A stretch of DNA of 64,000 nt, from contig NZ_JALJRZ010000012.1 in assembly GCF_024519435.1 (NCBI RefSeq), forward strand, positions 62,001 through 126,000. Reading direction: 5' to 3'. The stretch is from Terrabacter sp. Ter38 (GTDB taxonomy: Bacteria; Actinomycetota; Actinomycetes; Actinomycetales; Dermatophilaceae). A model generated the notes under the pieces. It saw only the letters and a list, made by a program, of their open reading frames with translations, searched no databases and was not told the DNA's origin. Shown here piece after piece: positions 1 through 8,746 of this stretch; the first letter of the stretch is position 1, and every line of letters starts with the position of its first letter. Both the position numbers and the translations under genes were made by a program.

Positions 1-314
1 CGGGGATCGGACTGCTCCTGGCTCCGGCGACGGTGCTCGCCGACGACACGATCCGCCTCGTCCGGATCGTGCTGCGCATGCTCTTCTACGGCACTCCCAT
101 CATCTACACGCTCGACAAGGCTCCCGACTGGCTGCAGACGGTTCTGTGGTTCAACCCGCTGAGCGGCATCCTCGAGCTCTACCGGGCAGGCTTCTTCCCG
201 GAGCGCATCCAGCTGGCGCCGCTGCTCATCGGCGCCAGCATGTCGGTCGGGTTCCTCGTGTGGGGTTCCCTCTCATTCGCACGCATGGAGCGTGCCGTCC
301 TCAAGGAGATCTGA
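1..314 (+). CDS. ABC-2 type polysaccharide exporter permease, C-terminal part
   Basis: This is the 3' end of a gene that starts before the window. About 104 codons in frame 3 are visible, with at least two hydrophobic segments and a typical permease loop containing WFNPLSG, as in TagG/Wzm-type membrane subunits. The ATPase gene starts one base after its stop, and the Shine-Dalgarno of that gene (AAGGAG, 303-308) lies inside this gene, so the two are translationally linked. Known role of the family: flipping a lipid-linked glycan across the membrane. Given the neighbours, the likely cargo is the pseudaminic-acid-containing glycan made by this locus; the cargo is inferred. Confidence 0.85.
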   Translation, partial: GIGLLLAPATVLADDTIRLVRIVLRMLFYGTPIIYTLDKAPDWLQTVLWFNPLSGILELYRAGFFPERIQLAPLLIGASMSVGFLVWGSLSFARMERAVLKEI

Positions 315-315
315 G

Positions 316-1092
316 ATGGGATCCCTCGCTGGTCACGAGGCCGGCACACCGAGCGCCCGGGACGTCATCACCGCTGACGGTCTGGGGATCGAGTTCTACC
401 GGTCCCGACGGCGCAAGCTCTCCTTGCGTGAGATGGCGCTGCGCCGCGAGAACACCGCCCCCAAGGAGACCTTCTGGGCACTGAAGGACGTCTCGTTCAG
501 CGTCGGTCCGGGGGAGGCCGTCGGGCTCGTCGGCTCGAACGGCGGTGGGAAGAGCACGTTGCTCAAGATGATCGCCGGCGTTCTGCTGCCCGACGAGGGC
601 TCGGTGAAGGTCCAGGGCGGCGTCGCCCCGCTCATCGAGCTCACCGGAGGTTTTCTCGGCGAGCTGTCGGCGCGCGAGAACGTCCTGCTGACGGCGGGTC
701 TCCACGGCCTCGACAAGCACGAGATCAGCGAGCGCTTCGACGACATCGTCGACTTTGCCGGACCTCAGGTCAGGCAGGGCCTCGACATGCCCTTCAGGCA
801 CTTCTCCTCCGGAATGCAGGTCCGCCTGGGCTTCGCACTCATCACGACGCTCGACGAGCCCATCGTCCTCGTGGACGAGGTGCTGGCCGTGGGTGACCGG
901 GCGTTCCGCGAGAAGTGCTACCAGCGCATGGAGGATCTTCTGTCACAAGGGCGCACCCTCTTCCTGGTGTCGCACTCGGAAGCCGACCTCCGACGGTTCT
1001 GCACGCGCGGCCTCTATCTCCAGTCGGGACGCCTCGTCGCCGACGGACCGATGGAGGACGTTCTGGAGCAGTACAACGCCTCGTCGGCGTGA
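316..1092 (+). CDS. ABC transporter ATP-binding protein of polysaccharide export (TagH/Wzt type)
   Basis: The 258-residue ATPase shows Walker A (GSNGGGKS), the family-typical signature HFSSGM and Walker B followed by DEVLAVGD. These mark the TagH/RfbE/Wzt branch that drives export of teichoic acids and O-antigens. It stops soon after the nucleotide-binding domain, so it lacks the C-terminal carbohydrate-binding domain of long Wzt proteins and cannot select a capped chain end that way. ATG 316 is preferred over GTG 292 because AAGGAG sits 7 bases before it. It pairs with the permease just upstream. Confidence 0.9.
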   Translation: MGSLAGHEAGTPSARDVITADGLGIEFYRSRRRKLSLREMALRRENTAPKETFWALKDVSFSVGPGEAVGLVGSNGGGKSTLLKMIAGVLLPDEGSVKVQGGVAPLIELTGGFLGELSARENVLLTAGLHGLDKHEISERFDDIVDFAGPQVRQGLDMPFRHFSSGMQVRLGFALITTLDEPIVLVDEVLAVGDRAFREKCYQRMEDLLSQGRTLFLVSHSEADLRRFCTRGLYLQSGRLVADGPMEDVLEQYNASSA

Positions 1093-2493
1093 TCAGGAGT
1101 CGACCGCGGCGGCGGCCCGGTCGAAGGCCGTGGTGTCGAGCGCGGTGACGAGGACTGCGGCGGCCCACGAGGGCACGGCCCGGTCCGTCACGGCTGTGGC
1201 CTGGCGCACCACCAGGACACAGCCACGCGTCGCCAGCTCGGCGATCAGGTCACTCGTCGCGGCATCGTCGGGCGTGCCCACCTCGACGTAGCCGACGTCG
1301 GGGCTCTGCGCCGCCCACTCGAGGTCGGCGACGGAGCGGGCGACGAGTCCGAGGCTGCGGGCCAGACCCTCCGCCCGGTAGCGCTGAGCGCGCTCCCATC
1401 CACGAGCGGCGGTGACGGCGTCGGGGAAGACGAGGGCGTCGACTCCGCGGCGACCCAGGTTGGCGAAGCTGCGCTCGACCGATGCCTCGACGGCGACCCC
1501 GTATGCCTCTGGGCACGCGTCATCCTCGAGCGCCGGGGCCCACAGTCGGCAGATCAACCCGAATCGCTTGACGAGGGCCGGCTCGGCAGAGCTGCGCAAG
1601 AGCTCTTCACTGCGTCCGTCGGCACGACCGACGTCCACATGTGTGACACCACGTTCGATGGCGCCCGCCAGGAGCCCCCGCAGGCGCTCGGCGCGCTCCG
1701 CCGGCTTGCTCGAGTCGTGCGCCGGGTCGTCCCCGTCGAACGCCTGGGCAGAGAGGACGACTCGTGACAGGCGTCCGGCGGCGGACATCGCCGACGGAAT
1801 CTGGGGACCTGCGGCGTCGACACTGCTGGCGAGGTCGTTCATGAACTCGAGCCACGGGCGCCCGACCGGGTCCGCGACGTCGTCGAACAGGCTCGAGACG
1901 CGCACGTAGTCGCCGAGGGTGTCGACGGTGGCCCGGTACGCGTGGACGTCGTCGGGGCAGCCCTGCGGCACGAACAAGAGCTCACCGAGCGTGCGGCGCA
2001 GCCACGGGGTGACGTGCTCCCGGTCATAGGCTGCCGTCGCGGAGGAGTCTGCCTCCCGCAGCGCGGCCACGCTGAACGCCTCGGCCCCGAGGCCCTCCGG
2101 GACCTGGTCGATGTCCACCCGCCCATACGTGTGGTCGCTGGACTCGAGGGCGGCGAGCAGCTCGTCGACCAGGTCGGCATCGGCGACCGGGTTGTCGCCC
2201 GTCAGACGGACCACACGATCCTCGGGAGCCAGATCTGCGGTGGCCTGGACGAAGCGGCCGAGCACGTCGTCGAGTGAGCCTCGGACGACAGGGATCCTCA
2301 CTGTCGAGAGATGCGCGGCGATGCGTTCGTCGTACTGCTCCTCGCTCGTGGCCACGACCACCTCGTGGCCACCCCGACTCGCTCGCCGGGCGACGAGCTC
2401 GATGAGGGGCATGCCCGCGATCGTGAGCATGGCCTTGCCCGGCAGACGGGAGGAGTTGAGACGTGACTGGATGACGACGCGGGTGCGCGGCAC
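1093..2493 (-). CDS. SpsF-type cytidylyltransferase fused to an aldo/keto-reductase-like domain (candidate CMP-pseudaminate synthetase)
   Basis: Residues 1-225 form a nucleotidyltransferase of the SpsF/COG1861 type, with a basic SRLNSSRLPGK loop near the N-terminus and RLTGDN at about 96-101. In a pse locus lacking another cytidylyltransferase this is the likely CMP-Pse synthetase. Residues 240-466 resemble an aldo/keto reductase, shorter than the usual 300 residues. The catalytic Asp appears kept (about 287) and a Lys is present, but the Tyr position reads Asp (about 292) and the His position reads Pro (about 357), so this half is probably not a normal reductase. GTG 2493 is chosen over TTG 2508 because GGAGG lies just before it. 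pseG lies 33 bases upstream on the same strand. Confidence 0.8.
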   Translation of the reverse strand: MPRTRVVIQSRLNSSRLPGKAMLTIAGMPLIELVARRASRGGHEVVVATSEEQYDERIAAHLSTVRIPVVRGSLDDVLGRFVQATADLAPEDRVVRLTGDNPVADADLVDELLAALESSDHTYGRVDIDQVPEGLGAEAFSVAALREADSSATAAYDREHVTPWLRRTLGELLFVPQGCPDDVHAYRATVDTLGDYVRVSSLFDDVADPVGRPWLEFMNDLASSVDAAGPQIPSAMSAAGRLSRVVLSAQAFDGDDPAHDSSKPAERAERLRGLLAGAIERGVTHVDVGRADGRSEELLRSSAEPALVKRFGLICRLWAPALEDDACPEAYGVAVEASVERSFANLGRRGVDALVFPDAVTAARGWERAQRYRAEGLARSLGLVARSVADLEWAAQSPDVGYVEVGTPDDAATSDLIAELATRGCVLVVRQATAVTDRAVPSWAAAVLVTALDTTAFDRAAAAVDS

Positions 2494-2526
2494 GGTGGGA
2501 ACCTCCAAGGTGGTGTGGACGACAGG

Positions 2527-3567
2527 CTAGCGACGGCGCGCGACCGCACCGAGAAGTGCATCCGCCACCCGGGACCGACCCAGCCCGTCCACGAGGGCCA
2601 TGCCGCGCTCTGAGAGGGTCGTGCACCGGCCCGGGTCACCCATGAGGTCGGCCGCTGCCGCGACCGCAGTGGCACGTGCGGCCGGGTCGTCGCGCAGCTC
2701 CGAGAGGTGTCCGAAGGGTACGGCCAGGCCTTGCTCCGTGACGGCTTCGTACCCCGGAGCCTGGTTGTCCACGACACACACGAGCAGCGACGGCAGGCCC
2801 AGGCAGAGGAACTCCCAGACCGAGCTTCCGGCCGCCGTCACGGCCAGGTCGCAGGTCGCGGCCAGGCGGGCCAGGTCGGGCGTCGGCGACACCACGTCGA
2901 GACGTTGGCCCGGTCCGATGCTCACGGCATCGAGAGCGTCGGCCACCTCCTGGCGCGCAGCGACCGCGACGATGTCGACAGCGCGCCCGGTGGCCAGTAG
3001 GAGCGGCACGACCACGGGTGCCGCGGCGTACGGGTCCGATCCGCCGAAGACCGCGAGCACTCGCGGAGGGCTGCCGTTCATGCTGCGGGGGGACGCCGGT
3101 CGATGTCGGAGCACCTCGTCGCGGAAGAGGGCGTAGTCGAGGCCGAGCAGCTGTCGCTCGCGGGGGACCCGCGCAAGAGGTCGGGCCCCGAAGTTCTGGT
3201 CGAGGTAGAGGTCTGCCTCATGGCCGCCGCCGAACGTGTCGTCGAGCACGGACAGAGCCACGATGTCCGCGGCGCCCAGGGCGGCCGCGATCCGGCTGTC
3301 TAGGTGGTACCCGTCCAGCACCATGGCGTCGATGCCTCGGTGCGACGCCTCGGCTGCGAGTGCGTCCGGGTCCACGGGTGCGGGGAGGACGGCGAACCCG
3401 CGCGCCTCGACCTGCTTCTGCAGCCACGGCACCCCAGTGATCTCGCCCCAGATGGTCACCTGTGCCCCACGCGCCGTCAGCTCGTCTCCGAGGGCGAGGC
3501 AGCGCACGACGTGTCCGGTGCCCGTCGCAGGGTGGGCGTCGCAGCGCAAAGCGATGTGGGCCGGCAT
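2527..3567 (-). CDS. pseG: PseG, UDP-2,4-diacetamido-2,4,6-trideoxy-beta-L-altropyranose hydrolase
   Basis: The 346-residue GT-B-fold protein starts with the PseG/SpsG signature, an N-terminal R-x-D followed by GTGHVVRC at 16-23; His19 matches the essential His of Campylobacter PseG. The enzyme removes UDP from the bis-acetamido altrose sugar, the fourth step of the Pse pathway, giving the free sugar for PseI. It leads a two-gene minus-strand operon with the cytidylyltransferase fusion. No clear Shine-Dalgarno precedes the ATG; a CACACT box ends 6 bases before it, so a leaderless message is possible. Confidence 0.9.
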   Translation of the reverse strand: MPAHIALRCDAHPATGTGHVVRCLALGDELTARGAQVTIWGEITGVPWLQKQVEARGFAVLPAPVDPDALAAEASHRGIDAMVLDGYHLDSRIAAALGAADIVALSVLDDTFGGGHEADLYLDQNFGARPLARVPRERQLLGLDYALFRDEVLRHRPASPRSMNGSPPRVLAVFGGSDPYAAAPVVVPLLLATGRAVDIVAVAARQEVADALDAVSIGPGQRLDVVSPTPDLARLAATCDLAVTAAGSSVWEFLCLGLPSLLVCVVDNQAPGYEAVTEQGLAVPFGHLSELRDDPAARATAVAAAADLMGDPGRCTTLSERGMALVDGLGRSRVADALLGAVARRR

Positions 3568-3758
3568 GGACCCAGTGTGCCGGACGCGGCGAGACGCCTC
3601 CGCTGCGGGTGAGGTCCCAGCCGGATCCGGCGGAGGGGCGGCCGGACCGGCGGAAGTGTTAATCTCGCCGTCGGCGCTGGTCGAGCGTCACAGTGCGCGG
3701 TGCCCTCAGGGTGGTCCGCGTGCGCGCACATTTTCGTTGATGACCAGGAGGTCACAGG

Positions 3759-4748
3759 GTGAGCATTCTCGAAGGGTCGTCGATCCTCGTCACAGGTGGG
3801 ACCGGGTCCTTTGGCAAGGCGTTCATCCGCGAGGTGCTCGACAACCACAACCCCAAGCGGGTCATCATCTACAGCCGTGACGAGCTGAAGCAGTGGGAGG
3901 TTCGTCAGCTGTTCAACGACGACCCACGCCTGCGCTGGTTCATCGGTGACGTCCGTGACCTACAGCGTCTGCGCCGGGCCATGCACGGCACCGACTACGT
4001 CGTCCACGCCGCCGCCCTGAAGCAGGTCGACACGGGCGAGTACAACCCCCACGAGTTCGTCAAGACGAACGTCCTGGGCAGCCAGAACGTCATCGAGGCC
4101 TCCATCGACGCCGGTGTCAAGAAGGTCGTCGCGCTCTCGACCGACAAGGCCTCGTCGCCGATCAACCTCTACGGCGCGACCAAGCTCACGGCGGACAAGC
4201 TCTTCATCCTCGGCAACCACTACGCCGCCCAGTACCCGTCGCGGTTCGCCGTCGTGCGCTACGGCAACGTCACGGGCTCACGCGGTTCGATCATCCCGAA
4301 GTTCCGTGCCCTGCACGAGGCGGGGGAGTCGCTGCCGATCACCGACCTGCGCTGCACGCGCTTCCTCATCACCCTGCCCGCGGCCGTCCAGATGGTGCTC
4401 GACACGTTCGCCCTCATGCAGGGCGGTGAGCTCGTCGTGCCCCACATCCCCTCGCACCTGGTCACCGACCTCGCTCAGGCGATCGCCCCCGGTGCCAAGA
4501 TGCACGACATCGGCCTGCGCCCGGGCGAGAAGCTCCACGAGGAGATGATCAGCCCCGAGGAGGGCCGCCGCGCCATCATGATCATGGACGGCAAGTACTA
4601 CGTGCTCGAGCCGGAGCTGGCGACGTGGGGCTATGTCCCGCGCACCGACGGCGAGCCCGTGCCCGACGGCTTCCACTGCGCCTCCGACAAGAACGACCTG
4701 TGGATCGGCGCCGACGACATCCGCAAGATGCTCGAGGCGGGTATCTGA
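3759..4748 (+). CDS. pseB: PseB, UDP-N-acetylglucosamine 4,6-dehydratase (inverting)
   Basis: The 329-residue extended SDR has the Rossmann motif GGTGSFGKAF, a YSRDELKQ segment and the YGATK active site of FlaA1/PseB proteins. It converts UDP-GlcNAc to the 4-keto-6-deoxy-L-idose derivative with C5 inversion, the committed step to pseudaminic acid. The GTG start at 3759 has AGGAGG at 3746-3751. The stop is one base before the pseC start, so the two are co-translated. The 191-base region to divergent pseG holds a weak TAATCT box at 3660-3665 but no convincing operator. Confidence 0.93.
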   Translation: MSILEGSSILVTGGTGSFGKAFIREVLDNHNPKRVIIYSRDELKQWEVRQLFNDDPRLRWFIGDVRDLQRLRRAMHGTDYVVHAAALKQVDTGEYNPHEFVKTNVLGSQNVIEASIDAGVKKVVALSTDKASSPINLYGATKLTADKLFILGNHYAAQYPSRFAVVRYGNVTGSRGSIIPKFRALHEAGESLPITDLRCTRFLITLPAAVQMVLDTFALMQGGELVVPHIPSHLVTDLAQAIAPGAKMHDIGLRPGEKLHEEMISPEEGRRAIMIMDGKYYVLEPELATWGYVPRTDGEPVPDGFHCASDKNDLWIGADDIRKMLEAGI

Positions 4749-4749
4749 G

Positions 4750-5877
4750 GTGATCCCCTACGGACGCCAGTCGGTCAACGAGGAGGACATCGAGGCCGTC
4801 GCCACGGTCCTTCGGGGTGACTGGCTCACCACCGGCCCGACCGTCACCGCCTTCGAGAAGGCGCTGGAGCAGCTGAGCGGCGCCACCCGGGTCGTGAGTG
4901 CCACGAGTGGTACGGCCGCCCTGCACATCGCGTACGCCGCGGCCGGCGTTGGTCGTGGTGACGAGGTCGTGACGACGCCGATGACGTTCGTGGCCACCGC
5001 CTCGTGCGCCGTCGCCCTCGGTGCCGAGGTGCGTTTCGTGGACGTCGAGGAGGACACGGCAAACATCGACCCGATCGCACTCGACGCCGCCGTGACGGAC
5101 CAGACCAAGGTCATCGCCGGCGTCGACTACGCCGGTCATCCCATCGAGATCGACGCGATCAACGAGACCGCGCGCCGCGTCGGCGCACTCGTCGTCGAGG
5201 ACGCCGCCCACTCGATCGGGTCGACGTACAAGGGACGACCCGTCGGCTCGCTCGCCGATCTCACGACGTTCTCCTTCTTCCCGACGAAGAACATGACGAC
5301 AGCCGAGGGGGGCGCCGTCGCCACCCTGGACGCCGACCTGGGCGAGCGCGCGCACCGGTTCCACTTCATCGGGCTCGTGCGCGACCGCGACCAGATGCGC
5401 TACCCCGACGAGGGCCCGTGGCACCAGGAGGTGCACGAGTACGGCCTCAACTACCGCCTGCCCGACGTGCTCGCGGCACTCGGCCTGAGCCAGCTCGCGC
5501 GTCTCGAGGCGTTCAAGGCCCGTCGCGCCGCGATCTTCGCGCGCTACCAGGATGGGCTGGCAGGCGTCGACGGCATCCGCCTGCCCACGCAGCGTGACCA
5601 CGTCGACCCGATCTGGCACCTCTATCCGCTGCGGGTGCTGGGCGGCCGCCGGCGTGAGGTCTTCGACGCCATGCGCGCCGATGGTGTCGGCGTCCAGGTC
5701 AACTACATCCCCGTCTACTGGCACCCGCTCTTCGAGGACCTCGGTTTCAAGCGGGGCATGTGCCCGAACGCCGAGACGTTCTACGCCGAGGAGCTGTCGC
5801 TGCCGATGCACGCCGAGCTGACCGACGACCAGGTCGACCGGGTCATCGACGCCGTGCGCACCGCTGTCGGAGGCTGA
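4750..5877 (+). CDS. pseC: PseC, UDP-4-amino-4,6-dideoxy-N-acetyl-beta-L-altrosamine transaminase
   Basis: The 375-residue DegT/DnrJ/EryC1-family PLP aminotransferase begins IPYGRQSVNEEDI, the usual PseC start. The PLP lysine lies in FFPTKNMTT and is followed by GG; VEDAAHSIG is the cofactor-binding segment. It transfers the glutamate amino group to C4 of the PseB product. GTG 4750 is chosen because it directly follows the pseB stop and matches the family's usual N-terminus. The GGAGG near its 3' end (5869-5873) serves as ribosome site for the next gene. Confidence 0.93.
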   Translation: MIPYGRQSVNEEDIEAVATVLRGDWLTTGPTVTAFEKALEQLSGATRVVSATSGTAALHIAYAAAGVGRGDEVVTTPMTFVATASCAVALGAEVRFVDVEEDTANIDPIALDAAVTDQTKVIAGVDYAGHPIEIDAINETARRVGALVVEDAAHSIGSTYKGRPVGSLADLTTFSFFPTKNMTTAEGGAVATLDADLGERAHRFHFIGLVRDRDQMRYPDEGPWHQEVHEYGLNYRLPDVLAALGLSQLARLEAFKARRAAIFARYQDGLAGVDGIRLPTQRDHVDPIWHLYPLRVLGGRRREVFDAMRADGVGVQVNYIPVYWHPLFEDLGFKRGMCPNAETFYAEELSLPMHAELTDDQVDRVIDAVRTAVGG

Positions 5878-5881
5878 GCCC

Positions 5882-6982
5882 GTGCACCACGCGAACCACT
5901 TCTACGGTCATGCCCACATCATGGCCCGCTATGTGGGGCTCGAGCACCCGCCGAGGATCTGGGGCTACCTCCAGCACGGGTGGAACATGCACGACGGTTT
6001 CGCCGTCGGCACGGTGTTCACCCCGCAGTACCCCAAGTTCGTCTGGTCCGAGGCCTGCGCTCGTCGCGGGTGGGCGGCTGGACTGCGCAACTACATGGTC
6101 GTGGCGGCCCCGTGGCTCTACCTGCTGGAGCTCGAGCGCCAGCATGAGTGGCTCGCTGCCGCTCCGCCCCGCGAGGGGACGATCGTCTACCCCTTTCACG
6201 GCTGGGAGGGGCAGCAGGTCCTCGGGAGCCACATGGCATACATCGAGGAGGTGAAGGCGGCCGAGGGTGACGTGCCCATCACCGCCTGCCTCCACTGGAA
6301 CGAGTACGACAACCCGAAGGTCCGCCGCGAGTACGAGTCCGCTGGTGTCCGGGTGGTCACGCACGGCCAGCGTGGCTATCTCTGGCAGGACACCGACGTC
6401 GCGTTCCTCTACCGGCAGCTCCACGAGATGCGTGGCCACCGCCGGGTCGTGAGCAACCGCATGAGCAGTGCCATCCTGTATGCCGCGTCGGCCGGAGTCG
6501 AGGTGGGCGTCTATGGCGACCCCATGGCACTCGAGTCGGACCACGCGGTGCTCGGTGGCGTCGGGAAGCCACGGCGGATCTGGCCCGAGATGCACCAGTT
6601 CTCGGTGCCGATGGACTACGCCGCGCAGATCGCGAACCTGGAGCTGGGGGCCGACGAGATGCTGCTGCCCGAGGAGGTCATCGACGCCTTCGGCTGGGCC
6701 CAGGAGATCGCTGTGCCGGGTCCCCCTCCGCCCGCACCGTCGCTCGAGGAGGACGAGTCCGTCTTCACGCGCCGCCGGCGGCGACAGCACCGCTCCGAGA
6801 GTCACCGCGCACCCGGAGGCGGAGAGCCCTCCGACCTCCTGGTGTCCGTCGACGCGTCGGTCGAGGACGCCGACTTGGCCGCGGAGCCCACTCAGAAGTC
6901 GGCAGAGCCGAGGAGCGACGGGTCCACGTCGGGATCGGCACAGGCGCAGAGCTCCGCGACAGGAGCCGACGACGAGGGCTAG
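5882..6982 (+). CDS. Unassigned protein of the Pse locus, candidate GT-B-like glycosyltransferase
   Basis: I do not recognise this 366-residue protein with certainty. It starts HHANHFYGHAHIMARY, carries WGYLQHGWN and YPFHGWEG segments, and has a C-terminal stretch RVVSNRMSSAILYAAS leading to GVYGDP. That layout (His-rich N-lobe loop, then a Ser/Asn-rich donor-site helix) recalls GT-B polysialyltransferase and CDP-glycerol transferase folds. The last 100 residues are Pro-, Ser- and charge-rich and probably disordered. GTG 5882 has GGAGG 8 bases upstream inside pseC, so it belongs to the pseB-pseC operon. A role in moving Pse or an adjoining residue onto the chain is inferred from position only. 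Confidence 0.5.
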   Translation: MHHANHFYGHAHIMARYVGLEHPPRIWGYLQHGWNMHDGFAVGTVFTPQYPKFVWSEACARRGWAAGLRNYMVVAAPWLYLLELERQHEWLAAAPPREGTIVYPFHGWEGQQVLGSHMAYIEEVKAAEGDVPITACLHWNEYDNPKVRREYESAGVRVVTHGQRGYLWQDTDVAFLYRQLHEMRGHRRVVSNRMSSAILYAASAGVEVGVYGDPMALESDHAVLGGVGKPRRIWPEMHQFSVPMDYAAQIANLELGADEMLLPEEVIDAFGWAQEIAVPGPPPPAPSLEEDESVFTRRRRRQHRSESHRAPGGGEPSDLLVSVDASVEDADLAAEPTQKSAEPRSDGSTSGSAQAQSSATGADDEG

Positions 6983-7000
6983 CGGCACCAGTAGACGTGT

Positions 7001-7035
7001 GGAAGGGCCCCGACCGCGACGGTCGGGGCCCTTCC
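7001..7035. terminator. Bidirectional terminator hairpin between convergent genes
   Basis: GGAAGGGCCCCGACC (7001-7015) is followed by the five-base loop GCGAC and the exact reverse complement (7021-7035), a perfect 15-bp stem. It lies between the convergent ends at 6982 and 7065. There is no U tract on either side, which is common for actinobacterial terminators. Confidence 0.85.
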
Positions 7036-7064
7036 GGTTCGTCAGCGGGCTAGGTCACACGAGG

Positions 7065-8141
7065 TCACACGAGGTCCCACGACATCGGAGTGCCGCGCTC
7101 GACGTCGCGCGTGAACCGCTTGGACTCGACGAGCGCGAAGTCGTCGGGCGACAAGCCGTTCGCGGGTCGGATCGAACGGACGTTGGTGGCGGTCACGGGG
7201 TCACCCGCCTTGACGTCCTCGACGACGAAGAGCGACCGACGGAAGCGCAGCCCCTCGCGCTCGGCCTCACGCGCGCCGATGCGCGGCTCGCCGAGGGCCT
7301 GCCACGCGACCTTGGTCTCGCGAACCAGGGCGGCCAGCTCGTCGGGCTCGAGGGAGAAGGCCGAGTCCACCCCGCCCTCCTCGCGTGACATCGTCACGTG
7401 CTTCTCGACGAGCACCGACCCGAAGGCGACCGATGCGACGGCGGCCCCGATACCCATCGTGTGGTCGGAGAGGCCCACGGGGACGCCGAAGGCCTCACGC
7501 ATCACGGGGATGCCGCGCAGGTTGGAGGACGCAGGGTCGGCGGGATAGCTGACGGTGCAGGAGAGCAGCATGACCTGGCGGTTGCCGGTGGAGTGTGCCG
7601 CGTCGACGGCGGCGGCGATCTCGCCGACCGACGCCATGCCCGTGGAGATGATGAGCGGCTTTCCGGTCTGTGCCGCCAGGCGGATGAGCGGGAGGTCGAC
7701 GATCTCGGACGAGGCGATCTTGTAGGCCGGGACCTCCAGCCCCTCGAGGAACTCGACGGCCGTGGGGTCGAAGGGGCTGGAGAAGGCGAGGATGCCCAGC
7801 TCTCGCGCCAGGTCGAAGATCGGCTGGTGCCATTCCCAGGGGGTGTGCGCCTCCTCGTACAGGTCGTAGAGGCGTCGCGAGCCCCACAGCGCGTGCCCCT
7901 CGGAGAGGCGGAACTCGGGCTTGTCGACATCGATCGTGATGGTGTCGGCGGTGTAGGTCTGCAGCTTGATGGCGTGGGCTCCGGCCGCAGCGGCCATCCG
8001 CACGATCTCGAGGGCCTTCTCGAGACTGCCGTCATGGTTGCCGGACATCTCGGCGATGATGAACGGCGGGACGTCGGGTCCGACGGGCGTGGAGCCGATC
8101 GTCAGGGACGTCGTGGCTGGTGTCTCTACCGGGGTGCTCAT
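7065..8141 (-). CDS. pseI: PseI, pseudaminic acid synthase
   Basis: The 358-residue protein has the NeuB/PseI TIM barrel (IIAEMSGNHDGS near residue 28, KLQTYTADT, KIASSE, SDHTMG, EKHVTM) and a C-terminal SAF domain with FRRSLFVVEDVKAGD. It condenses 2,4-diacetamido-2,4,6-trideoxy-L-altrose with phosphoenolpyruvate to give pseudaminic acid. The SGNHDGS form and overall length fit PseI better than sialic or legionaminic synthases. It starts 6 bases after pseH and shares its transcript. Confidence 0.93.
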   Translation of the reverse strand: MSTPVETPATTSLTIGSTPVGPDVPPFIIAEMSGNHDGSLEKALEIVRMAAAAGAHAIKLQTYTADTITIDVDKPEFRLSEGHALWGSRRLYDLYEEAHTPWEWHQPIFDLARELGILAFSSPFDPTAVEFLEGLEVPAYKIASSEIVDLPLIRLAAQTGKPLIISTGMASVGEIAAAVDAAHSTGNRQVMLLSCTVSYPADPASSNLRGIPVMREAFGVPVGLSDHTMGIGAAVASVAFGSVLVEKHVTMSREEGGVDSAFSLEPDELAALVRETKVAWQALGEPRIGAREAEREGLRFRRSLFVVEDVKAGDPVTATNVRSIRPANGLSPDDFALVESKRFTRDVERGTPMSWDLV

Positions 8142-8147
8142 GGAATG

Positions 8148-8639
8148 TCAGTCCTTCGTGGCTCGAACCCGCAGCACGGGTGTGGGGGTGCCGTCGATGT
8201 CTCGGGTGTAGCGCTCGATCTCCTCGAAGCCGTTGCGCCGGTTGAACCGGCGCACGGCCTCGTTGGCTTCGAGGACCTCGCCCTCCAGGGTCGTCAGTCC
8301 CAGCTCGTCGAACGCGAAGCGCTTGGCCTGGCGCTGGATCTCGATCCAGGCAGGCAGCAGCTCACCGCGCTCCTTGAGGCCGTCGTTGTCGAGGTAGTAG
8401 CCCCACCAGGCGACACCGGACTCACGGTCGATGTCGAAGTAGGTAACGACTCCCGACGGGACGTCGTGGCGGACGTACACGTACAGCTCGCGTGCATCGG
8501 TCTCACGCGTGGCCGCCCAGTACGCCGCGTGCTCCTCGTCCGTGATCTCGTGCTGGGTCAGCGACACTGCGCGTACGTCAGGGTGGTTGCGCCAGCGAAG
8601 GACGGCGGGGCTGTCGTCATCGGTTGCAGGGCGGAGCAT
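8148..8639 (-). CDS. pseH: PseH-like GNAT acetyltransferase
   Basis: The 163-residue GNAT protein starts MLRPATDDD and contains the helix-rich RWRNHPDVR segment near the N-terminus, a central strand set around VVTYFDI, and LEGEVLEANEAVRRFNRR, typical of sugar-amine N-acetyltransferases. In this locus the expected reaction is N-acetylation of UDP-4-amino-4,6-dideoxy-L-AltNAc. ATG 8639 has GAGGAGG 6 bases upstream. It heads the pseH-pseI operon and is divergent from an acyl carrier protein cassette, so use of a longer acyl donor in place of acetyl-CoA is worth considering, though nothing in the sequence proves it. Confidence 0.82.
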   Translation of the reverse strand: MLRPATDDDSPAVLRWRNHPDVRAVSLTQHEITDEEHAAYWAATRETDARELYVYVRHDVPSGVVTYFDIDRESGVAWWGYYLDNDGLKERGELLPAWIEIQRQAKRFAFDELGLTTLEGEVLEANEAVRRFNRRNGFEEIERYTRDIDGTPTPVLRVRATKD

Positions 8640-8705
8640 GCGGCCCTCCTCATGAGGATGCCGCGGGCTCCAGGGGGCCGCGGCAGGGGGTGGGGGATTC
8701 GTTGT

Positions 8706-8712
8706 TAGACTA
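8706..8712. promoter_or_regulatory. Overlapping, symmetric -10 boxes for divergent pseH and acyl carrier protein operons
   Basis: The 7-base TAGACTA reads TAGACT (8706-8711) on the plus strand and TAGTCT (8712-8707) on the minus strand, both fitting the TANNNT -10 pattern. No good -35 is visible on either side. Leaders of about 30 bases (plus) and 60 bases (minus) would each contain a ribosome binding site. Confidence 0.45.
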
Positions 8713-8746
8713 CCGGACGCCCCAACCCCCAGCCCAAGGCGGAAAC

